A program made the translations under genes and the position numbers. Below, in pieces: positions 17,825 through 25,536 of a stretch of 64,000 nucleotides of DNA. Position 1 is the first letter of the stretch, and each line of letters starts with the position of its first letter. The stretch spans positions 2,790,001-2,854,000 of the forward strand of contig NZ_CP017661.1 of assembly GCF_016805985.1 (NCBI RefSeq). Reading direction: 5' to 3'. This DNA is from Microbacterium sp. JZ31. GTDB lineage: Bacteria; Actinomycetota; Actinomycetes; Actinomycetales; Microbacteriaceae. The notes under the pieces are model-generated. The model did not search any database and was not told the DNA's origin. It saw nothing but the letters and a program-made list of their open reading frames with translations.

Positions 17825-18486
17825 CACTCCGCCCTCGTCCGCGCCCGCGCGGGCACTCCTGCAACGGTCACGCCAGAAGCAACGTCGCGGGTGACGCATG
17901 CGCTGGCACCAACAACAGATTCAGATCCGACGACCAACCCTTGAAGTACCACCGCTCCGGCCCCCAATAGGGCGCCCTCATCAATCCGCACCTCTCCGGA
18001 CACTATTGCTCCTGGATTCACCGAGACATAGTCACCGAGCACTGAATCGTGCCCGATGGTCGCGTTGGGGTTCAGATGTACATGGCGGCCCAGCATGGTG
18101 TTGGTGGACAGCTGTACTCCGCCGCAAACGATGCTGCCCCCTCCGATCGTCGAGGTGTCACTGACGACCGCAGCGGGATGTATGACAGTTAGTGCTCGCC
18201 ATCCTGCGCCATCGAAGCGCCCTGCGAGCGCGCGTCGCACCGCGGGGTTTCCGACACCCAGGACGTAACGACCGCGCTCCGCTCGTGCAAGTACTGATTC
18301 GATTCCACCGAGGTGCACGTAGCCACGCCGTTCCAGCCGGTTGAGGTTCTCCTCACTCGGACCATCATCAGCCACCCCCAGGACGTTGACGCGCTCCGAA
18401 GGCGAGATTCGATTGTGGGCTTCGACCACATCCAGTGCTTCTCTTCCGAAGCCGCCCGCACCGACTACGACAACGTCAATCGACAC
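17824..18486 (-). CDS. NeuD/PglD-family sugar N- or O-acetyltransferase
   Basis: A 220-residue protein with an N-terminal Rossmann-like sugar-nucleotide domain (VVVVGAGGFGREALDVV) and a C-terminal left-handed beta-helix of hexapeptide repeats (HPAAVVSDTSTIGGGSIVCG, NPNATIGHDSVLGDYVSVN). The histidine in TIGHD is the expected catalytic base. By analogy to PglD it would acetylate the 4-amino group of the UDP-sugar made by the two upstream genes. GTG 18486 is chosen because the Rossmann loop then begins at the usual distance; an ATG at 18507 is an alternative. It overlaps the phosphoglycosyl transferase by 11 nt. Confidence 0.87.
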   Translation of the reverse strand: MSIDVVVVGAGGFGREALDVVEAHNRISPSERVNVLGVADDGPSEENLNRLERRGYVHLGGIESVLARAERGRYVLGVGNPAVRRALAGRFDGAGWRALTVIHPAAVVSDTSTIGGGSIVCGGVQLSTNTMLGRHVHLNPNATIGHDSVLGDYVSVNPGAIVSGEVRIDEGALLGAGAVVLQGLVVGSESVVGASACVTRDVASGVTVAGVPARARTRAE

Positions 18487-19096
18487 GGGAGCCGCCCTGA
18501 AACTCATGCATCGTCGCGGATCCGGCGTGCTCGATCCCCTCGCGTCGCACAACCGAGCTGACCGTCAACAGGAGAATCACCAGATCGACCGCGAAGCTGC
18601 GACGATCCACATACATGACGTCGTAGGCGAACTTCGCCTCCCACGAGAGGTTGTTACGACCCCTCACCTGAGCCAGTCCCGTAATGCCCGGCCGAACCTC
18701 GTGGCGCCGTGCCTGCGCAGGGGTGTACCGGTCGAGGTACTCGACGAGGAGCGGTCGCGGACCGACCAGGCTCATTTCGCCGCGAAGTACATTCCAGAGT
18801 GTGGGCAGCTCGTCGAGGCTCGTCGCGCGCAATGCACGGCCGAAAGGCGTGAGCCGGTCAGCGTCCGTGACCAGCCCACGAGTCTCATTCACGGCGCTCA
18901 TGCTCCGGAACTTCAGCAGCGTGAACACCTCGCCCCCACGTCCTGGCCTAGGCTGCCGGAACAGCACGGGGCGTCCGAGTTTGAGGGCGACGAGAAGCGC
19001 GACGACCGCCTGAACTGGCGCGGTGAGGACCAGTAGCACCGCAGCGGCGAAGATGTCGAGAACGCGCTTCACTGCGTCGTAAGGTCGTGTGCTCAT
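18476..19096 (-). CDS. Monotopic phosphoglycosyl transferase (PglC/WcaJ-type)
   Basis: A 206-residue bacterial sugar transferase of the minimal type. One hydrophobic re-entrant segment (about residues 13-34) precedes the catalytic domain with FTLLKFRSM, RATSLDELPTLWNVLRGEMS, VGPRPLL and RPGITGLAQV; the Asp-Glu pair in SLDELP is the nucleophile dyad. It transfers a sugar phosphate from a UDP-sugar to undecaprenyl phosphate, the committed step of EPS repeat-unit assembly. Its start overlaps the aminotransferase stop (ATGA). Its neighbours suggest a di-N-acetylated amino sugar as substrate. Confidence 0.92.
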   Translation of the reverse strand: MSTRPYDAVKRVLDIFAAAVLLVLTAPVQAVVALLVALKLGRPVLFRQPRPGRGGEVFTLLKFRSMSAVNETRGLVTDADRLTPFGRALRATSLDELPTLWNVLRGEMSLVGPRPLLVEYLDRYTPAQARRHEVRPGITGLAQVRGRNNLSWEAKFAYDVMYVDRRSFAVDLVILLLTVSSVVRREGIEHAGSATMHEFQGGSRVD

Positions 19097-20223
19097 CGCG
19101 CCGCAAGGAAGTCGTCGATCGCCGCGAAGACGCGCTCGATCCGCTGGTCGTCCAGTGCTGATCCGCTCGGCAGTGTGAGCCCCGTGCGGAACAACCGCTC
19201 GGACGTCCCGTTGATCTCTCCGCGGGCGCCAGCGAAGACGGGCTGCAGGTGCATGGGCTTCCACACCGGACGACTCTCGATGTTCTCTGCCGCGAGCGCG
19301 GCGCTCAGCTCCGCCGGCTCCCATCCCGCGACCTCGGCATCGACCACGATCGACGTCAGCCAGGCGTTGTCGCTCTCGTCCCCGTCGGCGCCGAAGACCG
19401 AGACGCCGTCCACGTCCGCGAAGACCGCCTTGTAGCGGTCCCGCATGGACCGACGACGAACGATCATCTCGTCGAGGCGGGCCAGCTGGGCGCGGCCCAG
19501 CGCGGCCAGCAGGTTACTCAGCCGGTAGTTGTAGCCGATGTCGGTGTGCTCGTAGTGCACGACCGGCTGCCGCGCCTGCGTCGCCAGGTAGCGCACGCGC
19601 TGCGCGAGCGCCTCATCGTCGGTGAGGAGCATGCCGCCGCCCGACGTCGTCATCACCTTGTTGCCGTTGAACGACACGATCGAGGCCCGCCCGAAGCTCC
19701 CGGCCGCTCGCCCCTCGTGAGTGGCGCCGAGCGACTCGGCGGCATCCGCGAGAACGGGGATCCCGTGCTCGGCGGCGATCCTCTCGACCGCGGTGTAATC
19801 GATCGCCTTCCCGAGCAGATCGACCGGAACGATCGCGCCGATGCGCTCACTCTCGGCCCGCAGCCTCTGGATCGCCCGCTCGAGCAATTCGGGGTCGATG
19901 TTGCCCGTCTCCGCGAGCGCGTCGATGAAGTACGGCTCGGCGCCGGTGTACACGATCGCGTTGGCGGTGGCCGCGAACGTCATCGTGCTGGTCAGCACGA
20001 CGTCGCCCGGTCCGACGCCCAGCGCCAGCAGGCCCAGGTGAAGGGCCGCCGTCCCCGAACTCAGCGCGACCGCATGCTGCACCCCGACCCGATCCGCGAG
20101 CTCGCGCTCGAACGCATCGACCTCCGGCCCCAGCGGCGCCACCCAGCCCGACCTGAGGGCGGCGACCAGCATCTCCTCCTCGAGCCGTCCGACATCGGGC
20201 GGCGACATGTAGACGCGGTCCAT
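19093..20223 (-). CDS. DegT/DnrJ/EryC1 (PglE-like) sugar aminotransferase
   Basis: A 376-residue PLP enzyme. The PLP lysine is Lys189 in SFNGNKVMTTSGGG; other family marks are SSGTAALHLGL, ADAAESLGA and GYNYRLSNLLAALG. It would aminate the C4 keto sugar formed by the adjacent 4,6-dehydratase. ATG 20223 gives the usual N-terminus (MDRVYMSPPDVG). GTG 20229, which overlaps the previous stop as GTGA, is also possible. Genetic order dehydratase, aminotransferase, phosphoglycosyl transferase, acetyltransferase matches the Pgl set. Confidence 0.93.
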   Translation of the reverse strand: MDRVYMSPPDVGRLEEEMLVAALRSGWVAPLGPEVDAFERELADRVGVQHAVALSSGTAALHLGLLALGVGPGDVVLTSTMTFAATANAIVYTGAEPYFIDALAETGNIDPELLERAIQRLRAESERIGAIVPVDLLGKAIDYTAVERIAAEHGIPVLADAAESLGATHEGRAAGSFGRASIVSFNGNKVMTTSGGGMLLTDDEALAQRVRYLATQARQPVVHYEHTDIGYNYRLSNLLAALGRAQLARLDEMIVRRRSMRDRYKAVFADVDGVSVFGADGDESDNAWLTSIVVDAEVAGWEPAELSAALAAENIESRPVWKPMHLQPVFAGARGEINGTSERLFRTGLTLPSGSALDDQRIERVFAAIDDFLAAR

Positions 20224-20225
20224 CG

Positions 20226-22061
20226 TCACGAACTCTTCACTCTCCTGCGGTCGATCACGGCCGTGTCGTTCTGACGCGGTTGCGCCACCATCTGACCCAT
20301 CCAGCTCTGCCTGTCGAGCTGATCGGGTGCGATCGGCTCGACGCGCGCGTGCGAGATCTTGGGATGGTGCGGGCGATGCGGCGTCTCCCGCTGACCGACG
20401 AGCTCCTCGTGCAGCTTCTCGCCGTCCCGCAGCCCGGTGAAGACGATGTCGATGTCCTTGCCCGACATCTCGATCATCCGCTCGGCGATGTCCAGGATGC
20501 GCACGGGCTCGCCCATGTCGAGGATGAGCACCTCGCCGGGTTGGCCGATGCCGCCCGCCTGCACGACGAGCTGGCACGCCTCCGGGATCGTCATGAAGAA
20601 CCGGGTCGCGTCGGGGTGCGTGACCGTGAGCGAGCGGTTCTGTCCGATCAGGTTCTGGAAGATCGGGATGAGCGACCCGCGGCTGCCCAGCACGTTGCCG
20701 AAACGCACCGACAAGTAGGGGCGGCCCGTGCGCTGCCCCATCCACGATGTCAGCTTCTCGGCGACCCGCTTCGAGTGCCCGAGCACGCTCGTCGGGTTCG
20801 CCGCCTTGTCGGTCGAGATGTTGACGAACGTCTCGACGTTGGCGGCCTCCGACGCCCGCAGCACGTTGAGAGTGCCGAGGACGTTGGTCTTCCACGCTTC
20901 ATCCGGATACTGCTCGAGCATCGGCAGGTGCTTGAGCGCGGCTGCATGGAACACCACATGAGGCTTACGGTCGGTGAAAATCTGCTGCAGCGCGTCTTCG
21001 TCACGGATGTCGGCGAGCACGACGTCGCGGGTGTCGAGCAGACCATGCCCCGAGATGCCCAGCTGCGCACCCTGCAAACCCGTTTCGTCGCGATCGAGCA
21101 TGATCAGTTCGGCGGGGCCGAAGGCCGCGATCTGCCGGCACAACTCCGCCCCGATCGACCCCCCGGCGCCGGTGACCAGCACGCGCCTGCCCGCAATGTA
21201 GCCGGTCACGAGATCGGCGTGCATGTCGACAGGCTGCCGCCCGATGAGATCCTCGATCTGAATGTCTCGGATGTCGCTGACGCGCGCGCCGCTGCGCAGG
21301 AGCTCCAGGAAGGGCGGCATCACCTTGACCTCGAGGCCGAGATCGTGCGCGGCGGAGTGCACCCGGCGCAGCAGCTCGGCGTCGGCGCGACCGATGGTGA
21401 CGACGATCACGGTGGCGCGCGTGGCCGCCACGATCCGGGGCAGATCGGCCAGAGTGCCGCGAACGCGCACCTCCCGGACCTGCACATTGCGCTTGAGCGG
21501 GTCGTCGTCGACCAGCCCGACGACGAGGTAGCCGGAGTTCGGATCGGTCTCGAGCCGCCGCACGAGCTGCGATCCGAGATAGCCCGCGCCATAAATCAGG
21601 GTGCGCGCGGCGGCATCGCCAGGCCGTTTGCGACGCTCGACGTACAGCCGCCTCATGTACCGGATCATGAACGCGATCACGAGCGCGATCGGCAGTGCGA
21701 TGAACGGCACGCTGCGCGGGATGCCCAGCCAGGGACCGAAGACGAGAACGGGCCCACCGATCAGGAACGCGGTCGCCACGACGCTCTCGGACAGCGCGCG
21801 CACCTCTTCGAAGGTGCCGTATGTGAACCGCCCCCGATACAGGAAGAGCGCCCAGCCGATGACGAACTGCAGAACGCATGCGACGGCCGCCATGAGCAGC
21901 ATCGGCGGCCACCGGTTGGGGGGTACGAGGAACTCGTAGCGCAGGGCGAAGGCGATCACGCTGGCCACCAGCCAGGCGAATCCGTCGAGTGCGAACTGGA
22001 CCGCCGAGCGCCGCATCGACGGCAGCGGCCTTGCTGCCCTTTCGCGATCGGTTCTCGACAT
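20226..22061 (-). CDS. PglF/CapD-type UDP-GlcNAc 4,6-dehydratase
   Basis: A 611-residue membrane protein with four N-terminal helices (roughly residues 20-140), a Rossmann-like domain (TLIYGAGYLGSQLVRRLE) and a C-terminal short-chain dehydratase domain (VLVTGAGGSIGAELCRQ). The latter has the FVNISTDKAANPTSVLGHSKR active-site block in which Asp and Lys replace the usual YxxxK tyrosine. It should convert UDP-GlcNAc to the 4-keto-6-deoxy sugar. ATG 22061 has AGGG seven bases upstream. It is the first gene of the minus-strand EPS unit; a 6-bp inverted repeat (GTCACC 22139-22144, GGTGAC 22165-22170) lies upstream. Confidence 0.93.
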   Translation of the reverse strand: MSRTDRERAARPLPSMRRSAVQFALDGFAWLVASVIAFALRYEFLVPPNRWPPMLLMAAVACVLQFVIGWALFLYRGRFTYGTFEEVRALSESVVATAFLIGGPVLVFGPWLGIPRSVPFIALPIALVIAFMIRYMRRLYVERRKRPGDAAARTLIYGAGYLGSQLVRRLETDPNSGYLVVGLVDDDPLKRNVQVREVRVRGTLADLPRIVAATRATVIVVTIGRADAELLRRVHSAAHDLGLEVKVMPPFLELLRSGARVSDIRDIQIEDLIGRQPVDMHADLVTGYIAGRRVLVTGAGGSIGAELCRQIAAFGPAELIMLDRDETGLQGAQLGISGHGLLDTRDVVLADIRDEDALQQIFTDRKPHVVFHAAALKHLPMLEQYPDEAWKTNVLGTLNVLRASEAANVETFVNISTDKAANPTSVLGHSKRVAEKLTSWMGQRTGRPYLSVRFGNVLGSRGSLIPIFQNLIGQNRSLTVTHPDATRFFMTIPEACQLVVQAGGIGQPGEVLILDMGEPVRILDIAERMIEMSGKDIDIVFTGLRDGEKLHEELVGQRETPHRPHHPKISHARVEPIAPDQLDRQSWMGQMVAQPRQNDTAVIDRRRVKSS

Positions 22062-22229
22062 CACTCCACCCTTTTCGCACCACACGCGCACGCGCCTGAG
22101 CAGCAGCTGCCGAGGGGGGCACGGCACTACACAGGGTAGTCACCGTCGCGGAAAAGGCCAGGGCGGTGACGCGAAGAGCGCCGGTGGATGAGAGCTCGGC
22201 CCCTCCAGCGCTGACTGGCGCGCCGCGCA

Positions 22230-22235
22230 TACAGT
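22230..22235 (+). promoter_or_regulatory. -10 element of leaderless promoter for the first DUF4012 gene (candidate)
   Basis: TACAGT is followed after 7 nt by GTG 22243, with no Shine-Dalgarno sequence in between. It lies divergent to the EPS operon start. Confidence 0.45.
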
Positions 22236-22242
22236 GGGTGCC

Positions 22243-23922
22243 GTGACTGCAGAGCGCCGGCATCCAGGCCCGATGATCGTCCGGTGGATCCTGACCGCCG
22301 TCCTGCTGATCACCGTCGCCTCGGCGGCATGGATCGGCGTGCGCGCTTCGGCTGCGGCCGATCATCTCCGCTCCGCCGAAGATATCGCGCGCCAGATACC
22401 CGAAACCGCCACGGCGGACCCCGACGGCCTCCCCGCGCTGCTGGCGGAGCTTCGGCAGCACGCGGCCGCAGCTCGAGTCGGCACATCCGATCCGGTCTGG
22501 GCGGCGGGAGAGGCGCTCCCCTGGGTGGGCCCGCAGCTGAGCGCGGTCTCGGCGCTTGCCAAGAGCGCAGACAGGCTCGCGGACGGCGCGGCTGGCACGC
22601 TCGGCTCCTTCCTGGGAGACGACGGCATCATGGCGCTGTCACCCAGGGACGGCACAGTGCCCGTCGGCGCGATCGCCGAGCTGGGCCGCGCCGTTCCGCC
22701 GGCCGTGGCGGCCTCCGCCGACGCGAACGCCGCACTTGCCGACGTGGACCAGGGCGCCCTACTGCGTCCCGTGCGCGAGCAGTTCCAGCGCGCCCGTTCC
22801 GCGATCATCGAGGTCGGCGCCGTCCTGTCCGCGCTGGATGACGCGACCCGACTGCTGCCGCCCATGCTCGGAGCGGAGGAGCCCCGCGACTATCTGATCG
22901 CGTTCCAGAACAACGCGGAGCTGCGTGCGCTGGGCGGCATGCCCGGCTCATTCGTGCACGTCCACGCCGAGGGCGGCAGGATCGAACTGCGGGGACAGTA
23001 TTCGGCGGGCGAGTTCACCGAGCGCCCCGAGAGCACGCTCGCCGCCGACGCCAGGGCTCTCTACCCCGGCGCAGAGCGCGTCGTGTCCGCCACCACGTCC
23101 GTCCCGGACTTCGCGGTCGCTGGCGAGTTGATCCGTCAGTTCTGGCGCGCGGAGAAGGGCACGGAGCTCGACGGCGTGATCGCGGTGGATCCCGTGGCCA
23201 TCTCATATCTGCTCGAGGCGACAGGACCAGTTACGCTTCCGGGCGGCGAGATCCTCGATGCGTCGAACGCCGTGCCCAAGCTGCTGAACGAGGTCTACGC
23301 GCGCTTCGACCCGACCGCGCAGAACGCGTACTTCGCCGCGGCGACGGGCGCGGTGTTCGGCGCACTGATGGGCGGCGAGTACTCGCCGGCTTCCCTCATG
23401 ACGGCGCTGGGCCGCGCGGCAGAGGAGCGCCGGCTGCTCGTCTACAGCGCCCATGAGAGCGAGCAGGAGATCATCGCCGACACCTCGCTTGCGGGCGCTC
23501 TGCCCGGCCCGGATCAGATCGGCGTGTACCTGAACGACGGCACCGGCTCGAAGATGGACTACTACCTCGAGGCGGACGCGACAGTCGCGACGACCGGGCG
23601 ACGCACGAGCGCCCTCACGGTCACACTTCGCAGCACCGCCCCCGCCGACGCGGCGACCCTCTCACCGTCCATCACGGGTGGCGGCGGATACGGAGTGCCG
23701 GCCGGCACCACACGCACCGTCGTGTACCTCTACATCCCTCAGGGATACGCGGCGGGCGATGCGGAGCTGGGCGGGTTCTCGGTCTTCACCCGCGGCGGCC
23801 ACGCGGGAAGAGAGGTGCTTGCGACCTACGTCGATCTGGGGCCTGGAGAGACCGCCAGCGTGACGATTCCCCTCAGCGGCCCTTCGACACCGAGCGTCAT
23901 CATGACGCCGCGCTCGCGATGA
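22243..23922 (+). CDS. DUF4012 membrane protein (first paralogue)
   Basis: A 559-residue protein with one N-terminal transmembrane helix (about residues 9-30) and a large extracytoplasmic part. The DUF4012 core motif is intact: YLIAFQNNAELRALGGMPGS. Other conserved parts are DGVIAVDPVAISYLL, GPVTLPGGEILDASNAV, LLNEVY and VYLNDGTGSKMDYYL. The function of DUF4012 is not established; it recurs next to polysaccharide genes. Here it is divergent from the EPS operon. GTG 22243 is chosen over GTG 22234 because of the -10 spacing. A paralogue lies at 49012-50838 in the second polysaccharide locus. Confidence 0.88.
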   Translation: MTAERRHPGPMIVRWILTAVLLITVASAAWIGVRASAAADHLRSAEDIARQIPETATADPDGLPALLAELRQHAAAARVGTSDPVWAAGEALPWVGPQLSAVSALAKSADRLADGAAGTLGSFLGDDGIMALSPRDGTVPVGAIAELGRAVPPAVAASADANAALADVDQGALLRPVREQFQRARSAIIEVGAVLSALDDATRLLPPMLGAEEPRDYLIAFQNNAELRALGGMPGSFVHVHAEGGRIELRGQYSAGEFTERPESTLAADARALYPGAERVVSATTSVPDFAVAGELIRQFWRAEKGTELDGVIAVDPVAISYLLEATGPVTLPGGEILDASNAVPKLLNEVYARFDPTAQNAYFAAATGAVFGALMGGEYSPASLMTALGRAAEERRLLVYSAHESEQEIIADTSLAGALPGPDQIGVYLNDGTGSKMDYYLEADATVATTGRRTSALTVTLRSTAPADAATLSPSITGGGGYGVPAGTTRTVVYLYIPQGYAAGDAELGGFSVFTRGGHAGREVLATYVDLGPGETASVTIPLSGPSTPSVIMTPRSR

Positions 23923-23954
23923 CAGGCCCGCTGAATAGGCCTCGGCGGCACATT

Positions 23955-23973
23955 TGTCCCGATTCGCGGGACA
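23955..23973. promoter_or_regulatory. Palindromic operator candidate upstream of surface protein gene
   Basis: TGTCCCG-ATTCG-CGGGACA is a perfect 7-5-7 inverted repeat in the 216-nt gap before the surface protein gene, overlapping a possible promoter stretch (TTGTCC and TATACC). No cognate regulator is encoded nearby. Confidence 0.4.
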
Positions 23974-24138
23974 TATACCACGCGTTGATATGCACTTCTA
24001 CTTCTCCGTGGGAGAACGTCTAGCAATCTGCACGAGGCCTCTCCATACTGGCTCGTAGCGTCGGGGGGAATCGGGCCGATGCGTTCCAGGAAAATCAACC
24101 GGCGCAATGGTCGTCGACTATCTACGCGAGGTACAGAG

Positions 24139-24690
24139 ATGAAGAAGCACACCAAGGTGCTTGCGTCGCTGGTGGTGGCTGGAGCACTCTCGCTCGGCGC
24201 TCCCCTGGCAGCACAGGCATACCCGGCTCCGACCCCCACCACGGGTCCGGCCGACTCCTCCGTGACCGGCTCGTTCGTCGCCGGTGGCACGGTCGTCGTC
24301 TCGTTCTCGGGCTTCGCCCCGGACGAGGAGGTGAGCATTTCGCTCACCGGCGCCTTCGCGCTCTCGGCGACCATCGCGTCGGCTGCGGACGTCGAGACCC
24401 AGACCGTCACTCGTACAGCTGACGCCGACGGCAACGTCGCAGTCAGCATCACCCTCCCGGCCAACGCCTACGGCGTGTACACGGTCACGGCCACCGGCCT
24501 TGACAGCGGCGTCGCGATCACCGAGACGTTCGACCTCGGCGGCGGCGCCGCAGGCGGCGGTGGCGGCCTCGCCGCAACCGGTGCGGGCGACCTCACCGGC
24601 CTCTGGGTCGGCGGCGGAGCGCTCGTGCTGACCGGCGGCGCCATCGTCGTCGCAACAGCCGTGCGCCGCTCGCGTCAGAACGAGGTCTGA
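24139..24690 (+). CDS. Cell-wall-anchored surface protein with LAxTG sortase signal
   Basis: A 183-residue secreted protein. A signal peptide (KKHTKVLASLVVAGALSLG to AQA, about residues 1-30) leads into a single Ig-like or PKD-like domain, then a glycine-rich spacer. The C-terminal sorting signal consists of LAATG, a hydrophobic helix and a charged tail RRSRQNEV. LAxTG is the class E sortase form common in high-GC actinobacteria. ATG 24139 with GAGG upstream is preferred over an upstream ATG at 24079. It may help hold the polymer or cells at the surface, but nothing in the sequence proves this. Confidence 0.88.
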   Translation: MKKHTKVLASLVVAGALSLGAPLAAQAYPAPTPTTGPADSSVTGSFVAGGTVVVSFSGFAPDEEVSISLTGAFALSATIASAADVETQTVTRTADADGNVAVSITLPANAYGVYTVTATGLDSGVAITETFDLGGGAAGGGGGLAATGAGDLTGLWVGGGALVLTGGAIVVATAVRRSRQNEV

Positions 24691-24705
24691 CCCGCACAGC
24701 ACTTT

Positions 24706-24740
24706 GAAGAGGCCGCCGGGTTGATCCCGGCGGCCTCTTC
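24706..24740. terminator. Bidirectional terminator between convergent genes
   Basis: A perfect 15-bp stem (GAAGAGGCCGCCGGG / CCCGGCGGCCTCTTC) with a 5-nt loop lies between the surface protein gene and the EEP hydrolase gene, which face each other. Confidence 0.85.
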
Positions 24741-24757
24741 CGCGTGTCGACGTGGCG

Positions 24758-25489
24758 CTACTTGTCCGTCATCTCCTCGTCCTGCGAGGGATCGGCTACG
24801 CTCCGGAACTCGCGGTGGCCGCTCTTGTACGTCGCGGTGACGAGGATGGGCAGATGGTCCGACGCACCCTGCGGCAGGGTGGTGACCTTGTCGATGTCGA
24901 GGCCCACCGACGTCGCGAAGTCGTAGTGCCCCCGGAAGAACCGGTACCGCGTGTACGTGCGCGAGTCGCTCAGCGTCAGGTCGTAACCCGCGCGTCGCAC
25001 GCGCTCGCTGAGCCTCTCCTTGAACACGGGATAGTTGTAGTCGCCGACCATCAGGATCGGCACGTTCTCGCCCATCTTCTGCAGCTCGGTCAGGGCGGTG
25101 CGGATCTGATGCCTCCGCAGCGAGTTCAACGCCGTCAGCGGCGCCGCGTGGAACGAGGCGATGATCACGTCGCGCCCCGCGTCGATATCGCGCAGCCGCG
25201 CCGCCAGCACGCGCTCGTGCGCGGGCTTGAGCACGATGTCGTGCAGCGACTTCTTCAGCGACATCGTCACGACGTCCTGCAGCTGGAACATGTTCTCGCG
25301 GTAGTACAGCGCAAGGCCCAGCCGGTTCTGCGATGTCGCGCGTGCGAGCGTGAGGCCCTGCAGCTGCTGCGGCATGTGCGCCGTGTCCGCCTCCTGCAGA
25401 CAGAGCACGTTCGCCTCCCACCGGTCGACGAGCTCCTCCAGCTCGTGTGCGGCGGCGTGCTTGCGCAAGTTGTACGAGATGACTCTCAT
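24758..25489 (-). CDS. Endonuclease/exonuclease/phosphatase (EEP) family protein
   Basis: A 243-residue cytosolic protein with the EEP catalytic blocks in order: VISYNLRKH, LCLQEAD (metal-binding glutamate), SFHAAP, MVGDYNYP (Asp-Asn) and the terminal SDHLPI (Asp-His). The fold covers DNases, phospholipases and phosphatases, so the substrate is open. No signal peptide is present. It lies 47 nt downstream of truA in the same direction. Confidence 0.88.
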   Translation of the reverse strand: MRVISYNLRKHAAAHELEELVDRWEANVLCLQEADTAHMPQQLQGLTLARATSQNRLGLALYYRENMFQLQDVVTMSLKKSLHDIVLKPAHERVLAARLRDIDAGRDVIIASFHAAPLTALNSLRRHQIRTALTELQKMGENVPILMVGDYNYPVFKERLSERVRRAGYDLTLSDSRTYTRYRFFRGHYDFATSVGLDIDKVTTLPQGASDHLPILVTATYKSGHREFRSVADPSQDEEMTDK

Positions 25490-25536
25490 GACGAACTCAC
25501 CTTACGCGGCGACGCTGAGCGGGCCGTCGGGCTTGA

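Noticed and set aside
20280..22139. A 619-codon plus-strand frame opposite the dehydratase gene
   Set aside because: Antisense shadow of the PglF-type gene with no domain pattern; same reasoning applies to the 666-codon frame at 51126-53126.
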